From: Triparma columacea | Taxonomy: Eukaryota; Sar; Bolidophyceae; Parmales; Triparmaceae | Direction of reading: 5' to 3' | Assembly: GCA_030267965.1 (NCBI GenBank) | Contig: BRYA01000476.1 | Location: 1-24,232, forward strand | Length of the DNA: 24,232 nucleotides | In this document: positions 9,963 to 18,832 of the stretch, in pieces | Layout: each line of letters begins with the position of its first letter | How positions within the stretch are numbered: position 1 is the stretch's first letter | Notes under the pieces: generated by a model | The model's input: only the letters and a program-made list of their open reading frames with translations | What the model was told of the DNA's origin: nothing | Database searches by the model: none | Position numbers and translations under genes: made by a program

Positions 9963-12402
9963 ATGGTTCGTGGGAATTTTCAGCGTCGCCTTGAGCAAGC
10001 TCAGAGTCGGAAGGAGCAGGCCGCCCAAAACAAGGTAACAAAGGCCCACGAGAAGGCCCTTTCGTCCATTGTAAAGAAGGCTCGCTCTGCTGTACACATT
10101 TGGCTCGCTGGGGAGGAGGAAGTGTGCAAGTATTCGTTCTTTAAGCGGCGCGTTTGCACTGACCGCAAATGCAAGAAGAATCACACCTTGTTTCCACTGT
10201 GCGAAGTGATGGATAAGACAGTTTGTGAGAGGATAGCTCAGGAAGAGACGAAGCAGGGTGGGAGGAGTAGGGGGCGACTGCTGCTTGGGAAGCACGTGGA
10301 GCTTATTGGCGACAATAGGTCTAATTACAAGATGCCTGCACTCTCAACGATAGTCTACGTGGTTATTGGGGGAGAAATGGTGTATTCTGAGGAGGTGAGA
10401 GATGAGATGGGGGGAGATCTTGGCGAAGTTGGCAGGAAATTGACCCTCACATGACTCTTATAGCTGACCGCCGTCCTCGCCTCCGCAGGGTGGCTTCACG
10501 CCCGAGGCACCTCCTCCTCCACCTCCACCCTCGCCTCTCCCCCCCCCTTCTTCTCCAAGAAAGAACGATAACCCTTCCGTGGACAAAGATACGAATACGA
10601 CCTCCTCTAAGGCACCTCACCCTCTCGCTAACCCTTTCCTCCTTCTCCCTGATGCCGTCATCATAAAGATTCATTCCTTTTTACACTTCCGGCACTTTGG
10701 TCTTGTCGCTTTGACGTGCAAGGAGCTGTACACTCGATCCTTCAACCCGAAGATGGTGGATTTGCTTGACAAGGTTCTTGGCTTCAACGTGATTATGAAC
10801 GACACTTTGCTGAAAACTGACAATCGGCGTCTCTTCGCACTTCGAGAGTTGCTTCTGGATGTTAGAAACCTGGACGTGCTCCGATCCGTCCCCCTCAAAG
10901 GTTCTTTTGTGGTTTCTTCTGGGGCCGAGCTTCTCAATGATTCTTATGCTGTCAGCGCCGTGGACAAGTCCTTAGACGTGCACTATATTGGCGATGAAGA
11001 TGAGGGTTATCACCAATTTTCAATCCACGCGAGCCCCCTTAAGAAATCGTACGTAGTGCAATCATATGGGGCCACGACAAATTTTCTCGTTACTGTGAGC
11101 GACAAGAACTTTGTACCAGATGGTTGGATTCCCAACCAAAACAGGCCCTTCGTGACAATTTTAAGGATCTCAGACGTCCTTTGCCGAGATGGGGTAAATG
11201 CAAACACGCCTGCCTTTGACCTTTCCCAGTTCATAAGCACGTCACTTGATGACAATCCCTCTTTGAGCCACCCAGTGGGTAACACGTCGGATCCCCCCTT
11301 AATTCACGATCACGGTGGCAGTCTGCACTTCATCACCTGTACTGTCTCTGACTCTCGCTTTCCGTCTGAAGTAAATGCTTGGCCGGCAGCTGGGACGGAT
11401 GCATTTGTAGTTTCCCTCCCGATGATGTGGGGCGTAGTTGGGCAGAATATGGAGACGGACGAAGGACAAGTTGTCGAGGTCGTGTATGCTAGGACTCTGG
11501 ACAGTATACTTTTCGAATACACTGAGGAGAATGGTTTGAAGATGGTCAAGATCCTGAGCCGATTTAGATTGTACGAGTATCAAGACTCTGAACCGAGTCC
11601 AGTCGACAATCCTTTGAGCTTCTCTACCTCCATCTTGGTTAGAGTTCCCCCTGGAGGAATTGAATTAGAAAAGAAGTTTCTGCGAGATGCAGAATGTATA
11701 GATAATATTCCTGATTTGAGTACATGGATGGGGGCTGATGTGCTTCCGTGGTCGACCCGCACGAATATGTTGGGGTTAGGGTTAAAACAGCTCGTTGTTT
11801 GCTGCGTTGGTGATGTGTTCTACGTTGAGAACCCCTCCGTCAAACATGCGGTCGGAAGTGCTGCAGTCGGGGTCAAGGTAAAGGGTGTTCTTGAGAGGTC
11901 GTTTTGCATGATGGGCAAAGACGCTGTGAGTGAATGTTCAATTCCGGGAAACATCCGTTGTCTGTACATGGAGCACAGTTCGAGCAAAAGTAGGCTGCTC
12001 GTGAGACGTGAAGTTTCTGGCTTTTCCTTAGAGCTGCAATACCACCTGGAGAGCGAAGGTTGGGTTGAAATACCGAGGGAGGGAGAGAACGAGATACTTC
12101 ACCCACGTGTGTCAAAATCTACCCTAGTCGGTACTCGCTTGACGGAGCTTATAGTGCAAGCTAGGGGCGGAACTTGGCTAACTGTCCAAAAGGAACGAAA
12201 TATTCCAGGGGTGACAGTCAGTTTAATACGCGGGAGAAAAATGAAGGGTTTGGAGGGCGCGGGGGAGAAAGGGGGGGGGGGCGAAGGGGGGGGGACGCCT
12301 ACGGGAGGGAAGAATAGTAGGAAGAAGAAAAAGAAAAGGCTTGCAAGTAAGAAGGAGGGCAAGAAAGACAACTTCGCACGAGGGATGTCCCACGGCGGTT
12401 GA
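9963..12402 (+). CDS. CCCH-like zinc finger and F-box protein
   Basis: Predicted 781-aa protein, two exons: 9963-10394 and 10489-12402. The 94-nt intron has GAG|GTGAGA and CCGCAG|G ends, phase 0. ATG 9963 follows an A-rich leader. Residues 1-50 are basic and helical. C55-x9-C65-x4-C70-x3-H74 looks like a CCCH zinc finger, usually RNA-binding. A proline-rich linker (~151-164) follows. An F-box-like motif at ~193-228 contains LLLPDAVIIKIHSFLHFR and CKELY; F-boxes bind Skp1 in SCF ubiquitin ligases. The remaining ~520 residues are mostly beta-like with no family I recognise; they may be the substrate-binding part. The C-terminus is Gly-rich followed by a Lys/Arg cluster, NLS-like. If the splice is wrong, the region would be two genes: a short zinc-finger protein ending at 10454 and an F-box protein without a good ATG. 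That lack of an ATG argues for the fusion. Confidence 0.72.
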
Positions 12403-12552
12403 GTGCTGAATTGATCGCCTATTTAATAATGCCCGCTGTTGTGCCTTGCAAATATATATATAGAGGTTAACACTTTAGTGCTGAATTGATTGCCCATTTA
12501 ATTAATGCCCGCTGTTGTGCCTTGCAAATATAAATAGAGGTTAAACACTTTA
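12403..12552 (+). repeat. 75-bp perfect-length tandem duplication carrying TATA-like boxes
   Basis: Unit 1 (12403-12477) begins on the base after the TGA stop of the F-box gene, and unit 2 (12478-12552) follows with no gap. Both contain GTGCTGAATTGAT, GCCCGCTGTTGTGCCTTGCA and an AT run leading to AGAGGTTAA(A)CACTTTA. The AT run is ATATATATAG in unit 1 (about 12452-12462) and TATAAATAG (12529-12537) in unit 2. The second matches the TATA-box consensus and sits 152 bp before the hydrolase ATG. The stretch can serve both as 3' UTR of the upstream gene and as promoter of the next. From 12553 to 12688 I see only a (CTT)n run near 12572-12585 and leader-like sequence. Confidence 0.85.
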
Positions 12553-12688
12553 CTTTTGAGGTTTCTGAACTTCTTCTTCTTCTTCCGAACTTCTATCTCG
12601 CGATTTTGGACACACACCAATCCAGAAAACCCCTTTTTTTTCAACACTCAGTCAATTAATCCGGTCTCAACACTCGCCTGCGGACAAT

Positions 12689-14295
12689 ATGAATTTTGAC
12701 TCCCTCTCCCAAAGAGTGTTACACATGCCAACATCATCTTTACCAACATTATTTTCTATTTCTATTTTCTATTGCACCATCGAGCTCACTTTTCTCATAT
12801 TCTGTTATATACTGCGGGGCCGTATGTCGGCGCAGTACTCAGAACCGCTTCCTTATCCCAAAAGGCAAAAAGGTGAGTTATAATGTAGCTCAATTCATTC
12901 CATTCAGCTACCTCCGGAATATTGCTTATTGAACTCATAGAAATAGCCAACCCTAACTCCCTCCTCCACCTCGTATATAACCCGCTCTCCCCCCATCCAG
13001 TGTTCATAAAGCGTATCTTAACACGTCTAGAGAAAATATACTCCCCCGAAGACACAGTTGCTGTGAAGAAGTTCCTATCCGGTTGGTGTCTCGGTGCGAA
13101 CTTCGAGGACATTAGGAAGGGAAATATAGTGAAGTTCCTGTCCTGGGCGATGTACGCAAAGAAGGATGCCGACCTCGAGAAGGATGAGAGGGAGGAGATA
13201 GAGGACTTTTTCGTCTACCTTAAGAGGAAGCATGGCATCACCCTTTCTCCTGGTTACAACTATACAGTGCGATGTGCGACCTTATCCCTCGACCCTGTCC
13301 ATTTCCTCCCTCGTCCCATCCTAGTTTACATTTCCATCCAGTGTTTGGAGATAGTAAAGTTCGCCGTTCTCACCCTGCTCGGCTTTTCCAAATTGACCGC
13401 CTCCAACGGCCTCGCGTACTACTATAGACCCTCTTCCAGCTCCACCCCTCCACGAGAGCCTTCTCAGCAGCCCCTTGTATTTTTTCACGGAATTGCCCCC
13501 TGCGGCTGCCTCTTCTACATTCCCATGGTCCTCTTCGGTCTCGTTAGGTCGTCTCCTCGTGCTGTGTTTTTTTTCGAGAACCAGGCCGTCGCAATGACCA
13601 TGACTATGAAGGTTCTTAGCGAGTTCGAAGTCGTTGACGGGGTGGCTGAAGCCCTCGACATGCACTGTGGGAGGAGGGTGAAGATGTGCCTCGTCGGGCA
13701 CTCCTTGGGCAGCTGTCCCGTAACTTGGATCGCTAGGTAAGAAGGGCGGTGCTATACGAACCCTCGGCGATCCACCACCCGTCACATGACTTCAAAGTAA
13801 GCAGGCACCCATCAACTAACGCATAACCCTCCCTTGACCTCCTCCTCGCTCAGGAGCCTTCCTGATAAGATTGGCGCCATAATGCTCCTCGATCCTGTCA
13901 CCCTATTCCTCTCCCATCCCGCAGTTGCCGTGAACTTCGTCTACAAAAGGCACTTCACCAATATTTTCGAGTGGATAATTTACCTCGGCGCGTCCTCAGA
14001 GCTTTTCATCGCCCACTATCTCAAGCGCCACTTCTGGTGGTACCGGAACGAACTTTGGCTCGAGGAGCTACCGAAGAACATCCAGGTGATAGTTGCTTTG
14101 AGTCGGGAGGATGAAATCGTTGACTCGTCTCTTTGCGAGTTTGGCCTCAACAATCAGAAAAGGCTCGGGGACATCGGCAACAACGTTAGCTTGTTGATGT
14201 TCGAGGGGGGGCACGCTGTCATGATTGGAATGCCAGCTACTTGGAGGCGCCTGTCGGCGGAGCTCAAGGCTGTCGAGACGGGGAAGAGGGAATAG
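12689..14295 (+). CDS. Membrane-anchored alpha/beta-hydrolase fold protein
   Basis: Predicted 484-aa protein in three exons: 12689-12872, 12908-13736 and 13854-14295. Donors are AAG|GTGAGT and TAG|GTAAGA; acceptors are TTCAG|C and CTCAG|G. Phases 1 and 2 keep one frame throughout, and the first ATG of the gene lies in exon 1. The first intron is only 35 nt. N-terminal hydrophobic segments (~18-42 and within ~200-225) suggest membrane attachment. The hydrolase core has an oxyanion strand FFHG, the nucleophile elbow GHSLG with Ser327, candidate acid Asp424 or Asp428 in SREDEIVD, and His458 in FEGGHAV. The middle region with a GW-x-GA..DI-KGN pattern resembles lipase-like AB hydrolases of fungi and protists. 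Likely an esterase, lipase or thioesterase acting on lipid; the substrate is unknown. The exostosin-like gene starts 137 bp downstream on the same strand. Confidence 0.85.
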
Positions 14296-14432
14296 GTGAT
14301 AGAATCGTTATATATTTGTGAATCAGTTGTATAGAATTTCCAAACGTCTTCTAGGTTGTCGTATTCTAAATATGATCTCCATTGTGTTTCGATTTTTATC
14401 CTTGAATCACTTCAACTCACAACTCATTATTC

Positions 14433-15650
14433 ATGAGTAAAATTGGGTACGTTCTCTTCTCTTCAATTTTTGTCCTCTCTCGGGCTGCCTCGGAATGTGA
14501 GGTCAGTATTTATGTGTATCCCATGGGTGAAGAGAACGCATTCGACAGAAATGATATCAGCTCTGTCGAACCTTTATTATTCGACCTCTTCTCAGGCTCT
14601 CCGTGTGCCGTCACGGACCCAACACAGGCATCTTTCTTCTTTGTCCCTGTGTATCCTACCTTAATGGCGCACTCCGCTGTCCATGGTGTCAACCTTCAGC
14701 GGGCATACTCATATACTACAGAAGTCCATGAAGACCTTCTTCGCACCTCACCCTACTATTCCCGACGGAACGGAACGGACCATATATTTGTGGTTGCGCA
14801 TGACATTGGGTCCTGTCTCTTTCCCTCCTACGTGGCGTCCTCCTCAATTTTCCTTCAGCACTTTGGGGATACCTTGCATCCATCGCCCTCCATCTTGGCA
14901 TACCTCAACGCTGGGCATCAACCTTTCTCCCCAGACCTCCACTCCAGGGCCTCCAGTACTGTACCCTGCTACAACGAAACCAAAGATATTTTAATTCCCC
15001 CCTTCCTCGGGGAGCGAAATTCCCTTGCTCTGGATCACTTTCTTCGAAGCAACTCAAGAGACAGACCCATCGATATTTTCTTTAGGGGAACGCAGCACGC
15101 GTCACAACCAGATTACTCCAATGGCGTCCGGCAACATTTAACTTCGGATCTATTTAACAACAACAACCCTGTGTCAAACTACAACATTCACATCTCCTTT
15201 GACCTTCACCCGCTGCAAGACACTAAAAGTTACTGGGAGGAACTCACCGCCTCCAAATTCTGCCTCAGTCCACCAGGCTGGGTCCACTGGTCCCCCCGAA
15301 CCTTCCAGGCGATTGCTGCGCACTGCGTTCCGATAATCATTCAGCCTCCCACTGTCAAGCTGCCCTTCCAAAACGTTCTCAATTATTCATCTTTCTCCAT
15401 CATGACGAACCTTACCGATTACAAGAAAATTGTCGTAGACCCACTGTCTCACATCCATAAATTAAAGCTCACCCTTGCAGAAATGCAGGAAAATCTCATG
15501 GCCGTGTGGCGAAACTTCACATTTGCGGGTCCTGGTATGGTAGTTAGTGTGTCGACACAGCAACGTCATGTGGGCGTTTGCTTGGAGTCCGAGGGTTCAC
15601 CAGTTCTCTCACATATCCTCTCGGAGCTTGCCCTGCGAATCACGACGTAA
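14433..15650 (+). CDS. Exostosin-like glycosyltransferase (GT47)
   Basis: Single-exon 405-aa predicted secretory-pathway glycosyltransferase. A signal peptide or membrane anchor (residues ~1-19, ending near SRAAS) is followed by the exostosin N-terminal part: IYVYP (26-30), DPTQASFFFVPVY (62-74), RNGTDHIFVVAHD (112-124), KDILIPP (185-191) and DIFFRGTQ (214-221). The C-terminal donor-binding part has SKFCLSPPG (274-282) and RTFQAIAAHCVPIII (289-303). Several N-glycosylation sequons (for example NGT, NET, NYS, NLT, NFT) fit a lumenal location. The usual R-x-x-EAI-x-x-G/A-C-VP motif here has Gln292 in place of Glu. Length is normal for single-domain GT47 members of algae and plants. The sugar added cannot be predicted. 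ATG 14433 is the first in frame and leads straight into the signal peptide. Confidence 0.9.
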   Translation: MSKIGYVLFSSIFVLSRAASECEVSIYVYPMGEENAFDRNDISSVEPLLFDLFSGSPCAVTDPTQASFFFVPVYPTLMAHSAVHGVNLQRAYSYTTEVHEDLLRTSPYYSRRNGTDHIFVVAHDIGSCLFPSYVASSSIFLQHFGDTLHPSPSILAYLNAGHQPFSPDLHSRASSTVPCYNETKDILIPPFLGERNSLALDHFLRSNSRDRPIDIFFRGTQHASQPDYSNGVRQHLTSDLFNNNNPVSNYNIHISFDLHPLQDTKSYWEELTASKFCLSPPGWVHWSPRTFQAIAAHCVPIIIQPPTVKLPFQNVLNYSSFSIMTNLTDYKKIVVDPLSHIHKLKLTLAEMQENLMAVWRNFTFAGPGMVVSVSTQQRHVGVCLESEGSPVLSHILSELALRITT

Positions 15651-15900
15651 AAGCAAGATTTAACAACAAGCCCAAGTGAAGTAAAACTCGAACTCTCAAA
15701 CCGACATAGAGGGGGAACGTCCCCCTGCATTCTGCAGAACATCCACTGGAACTACGGCATGCAAAAATCGTAAATATTTTCTCGTTTTTTTTCTGATTCA
15801 GATGCACTTCGCGTATTTTTTTCATTAACCTCCCCACACCCCTCCTTATCGTACAAGTAACACTCTTCACTCTTCCACTAACCCTCTCCTTCTCTCTTCT

Positions 15901-18440
15901 CTATATCAAAAACATGCTCGCAATAATCGCCACACCTCCAGTGATGCAAAGGATTAGTAAACTTCCACCCCCTCCCCTTCTCACGGCAGCGCTGTCTATT
16001 TGGAAGGGGTAGAACACGTCGTAAGGAACTGAGAAGATGATGGGAGGGGCGGGTGGAGAGTATAGCTCTGAGTCGAGCTCGTAGTACTGCCACTCGACCG
16101 TGACGGTGAAGGGGAACTTTTGTGTCTCTGCCGCCCCTGCCGCCAGCGTGTTCATGAACACCATAGGTTCCGTGCCATGCTCCACCTGGGCGCTCATGAT
16201 CTTGGCCTGGGGATTGGTGGTGGATCCCACGTTGGTCCACTGGATTTTGTAGTGAGTTGAAGTGGGGAACCCAGTGCAGGTCTGCTGGGCCTCAAGGTAG
16301 CTGGGCGCCGTCGTGGGAAGATCCAAGCTAACCACGTCGATCCACTGGGTTTCGTCGAGGGGGTCGGCGTTTCCGAAAATTCCGAGGAGGAGACCGCTAT
16401 TACTCCTCAATCCTCCCGACAGGGCTTCGCTGTAAGTCGTGTTGTACATGGTCGTGATCCAGGCAGGAATGTAAGGGTTGTCCTGGCCTTCCTTGTACTT
16501 GAAGAGATAGTCGTTGCCCCCGTGAGCCGTTCCTTCGCACAGCTGTTTGAGTTCATCGACCATGAGGCTAATGGTGCAGGTGGACGATGTGTCAACACCG
16601 AACCCGACGGTCTGACCCTTGTTGGAATTAATGGGATCAGAGACGTCGCACTCACCCGTGGGCGCCGACATGATCTGGAAGCCCTTGCTCGCGGCCATTA
16701 TCGCCTTGGACTCGTCGGGGTGGATCCTCCCGCCGAGGACGGGGCGTTCGAAGATGTACCCTGGGTTGCCCGACCTCGTCCTATTAACGAAGTTGTTTGA
16801 GGCCAGAGAGTACCCGTTGGCGGGGGGGGAGATGCCAATGAATTCGATCGAGTAAGACTGCTCGAAGAAGCCTGTCGCTGTGACGTCAACGAGCTCAAGT
16901 CTGGCCCCAATCTCCACGATCTCAAAGTTGGCGTCGTACCTGACCTCATAGCAGATGGACTTGAGGGCCTGTTTGCAGGTGCTGGTGGCGGTGTCCCAGT
17001 CGGACCCCTGAGAGTCGTCGTAGGTTCCGGCGTAATCCACCTTGATGATTCCAACGTTCAGAAAGTCGGTCAAGGTGGGGGCCTGGGCGTATGCCGTGCT
17101 CTGCTTCCTGGACACGAAGAGGTCAGTGGTGAACTTCTCGAAGTCGAGATCGACTTCGCACTGAGACGCGAGGTCGGTGACCTCCCTCACGCAGCTGTTG
17201 TCTTCCTTGTCGACGGTCTCCCCGAACTCGGCAGAGTTGAGCTGCGATGTGGAGGAAAGAAGGAGGTTGTTAGTGTGATGATTATAAGGAGGGCTGCTCG
17301 GCTCGGCTCGGCTCGTCTCGTTTCGTCTCGTCTCGACTCACCTCGCTGCAAAAACCGTGGGAGTCGGCGGAGGTGAGGGGGAGGGAACCTCCGAAGGCCG
17401 TAACAGCGGTGGTGGGATTAGCGACATCAGGAATGTGGATCGTAGGCAGGTAATCCCCATAGACGTAGTTGTCGTCGCTACTCCTACCCGTCAAGCTATC
17501 CTTCTCGTAGCAGATATAGTTGTAGTCAGTCACGCAATCGGGCGCGCTCTTGAAGGCGTCCGCAGCGGAGGGGTAGAGGGCTGTGTGGGTGGTCCCTGTG
17601 TCGAAGAAGATGCCCTTGGTTCCGCTGTTATCAGTCTGGACGCAAAGCAAGTTCTTGTAGAAGGACTCGGTGGCCTCGTCACTGGAGTGGGAGAAGCGGC
17701 GGAAAGTTGCGTTGCGTAAGTGGTTATAAAGAAGAGGGGGGGGTGTAAGAGTACCTTCGCCTTAGACACGGTGTCTTCTTATCCCGCAGCTATTTCGTCT
17801 CTTTCTCCTATAATTCCATACTCACCTCCTCATGGGATACTTGGCGTTGATGGCCTGGAGCTCGAAGGGCGTATAGCACGTCTCGTAGACTGCGGCGGAC
17901 GTCCCTGAATCGAGACATTCACTGAACAAAGCCACCTGATCAGAGGTACACTCGGTGTCGCAGCAACAGTTCAAGTCGCACATCCCAGCGGTCACGTCGC
18001 ATTTACTGGGGAGGGGGGAGGAGGGGGGAGGGGGGGGATTAGAGGGCAAGTTCAGATTTCGGAAGAAGGGGTTTCGTTTTGATTTTAGGGGGGAAGAAGT
18101 GGAAAGTCGGGGAGGAGGGAATAGCGGTAGCATGGTGCCAGTGTGGCAGTGCGATCGTTATCCCCTGTTGTCTGTCCCCAACCACGGACAGCCAGTGCAC
18201 TCACCAGCCACAGTCAAACTTCACACAGGATGAAGCGATGACCCCACTCTCCTTACAGGTACATCCAGGCGGCATGAAAATGTTCTCGGTATTTCCCACG
18301 TTACCGGCGAGAGCTAATTGCTGGCTCGTCAATTCCATATCCGGGTTAATCTCACAACCCTCATTGAGAGAGGGAAGGGCAGCTTCGACCCGAGCATAGA
18401 GGCCCAGGGATAGCACAGTGAGGGCGAGGAAGCTGTTCAT
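15901..18440 (-). CDS. Tectonic-family ciliary transition-zone protein
   Basis: Predicted 698-aa secreted or membrane-anchored tectonic. Exons are 18440-18205, 18005-17826, 17681-17342 and 17241-15901, with donors GGCTG|GTGAGT, GAGGAG|GTGAGT and GCGAG|GTGAGT. Phases are 2, 2 and 0, and the reading frame is kept. A signal peptide ends near residue 20 (YARVEA). The family hallmark, a Cys-rich block, reads across the first splice: CDLNCCCD at residues 88-95, within C-x-CD(V)TAG-MCDLNCCCD-x-EC. This motif is characteristic of TCTN1-3, which act with the MKS/B9 complex at the transition zone of cilia and flagella. The remainder is the long beta-rich tectonic domain. The C-terminus ends in a ~20-residue hydrophobic helix (~678-698) after RRGGGG, which could be a TM segment or GPI signal. 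The start of exon 3 is the least certain boundary, because several in-frame residues upstream are also open. Confidence 0.88.
17293..17335 (-). repeat. Pentanucleotide repeat beside a splice donor
   Basis: On the minus strand the third tectonic intron begins GTGAGT and continues with about eight or nine 5-bp units of the form CGAGA, CGAAA or CGAGC, ending about 48 nt into the intron. The CGAG core is the same as the exon flank of many donors in this window. Confidence 0.8.
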
Positions 18441-18832
18441 TACGAAGAAATGGGGATTATTTGTAGTACGGGGGGGGGTAGCGGGGGTGAGATTTGTTCC
18501 AGATGCTCTTCAGAGGTGGCTGTCTTATTTGGTTTTGAAATGGGCCAAATTAAAACTGGAGAGAGGAAATTGGGCGGAAGGCCCAAAAACCAAGGAAGAA
18601 ATAGAAATTGGAGATTGGCCAATAAAAGCAAAAGTTTCAGACTCTCCTGTTGCAATCAGTTATCCGTAACAAAGGAGAGCAACCCAGGTCACGCCCAGGC
18701 CTCCCACGAAATGCGGAGTGAAGAATATGCAACTTCAAAAGGTAGTGTTTGTGGACTTAGTGTCATAAAATTCAACGTGCACTCCTCCTTTAGGCCCCGC
18801 TTAGGCTACTGATTCGACCTCTGTCTTTCCCT
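18441..18832. promoter_or_regulatory. Tectonic promoter region and 3' flank of PUB gene
   Basis: 392 bp without a gene. Transcription of the tectonic gene starts somewhere here on the minus strand. A 10-bp perfect palindrome ATTGGCCAAT (18614-18623) contains a CCAAT box on each strand and lies next to an AATAAAA stretch. Near the tectonic start there is a G9 run (about 18470-18478). A near-palindromic GTTATCCGTAAC is at 18659-18670. The right part also includes the downstream sequence of the minus-strand... PUB-domain gene, which ends at 18833. All functional readings are inference. Confidence 0.4.

Noticed and set aside
11771..11786. GGGGTTAGGGTTAAAA in the F-box gene
   Set aside because: It is in-frame coding sequence (LGLGL) with two units only; chance similarity to TTAGGG.
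18659..18670. GTTATCCGTAAC, resembling an RFX X-box, 218 bp upstream of the tectonic ATG
   Set aside because: It matches 10 of 12 consensus positions, but RFX factors are not established regulators in the suspected lineage and a single diverged site is weak evidence.
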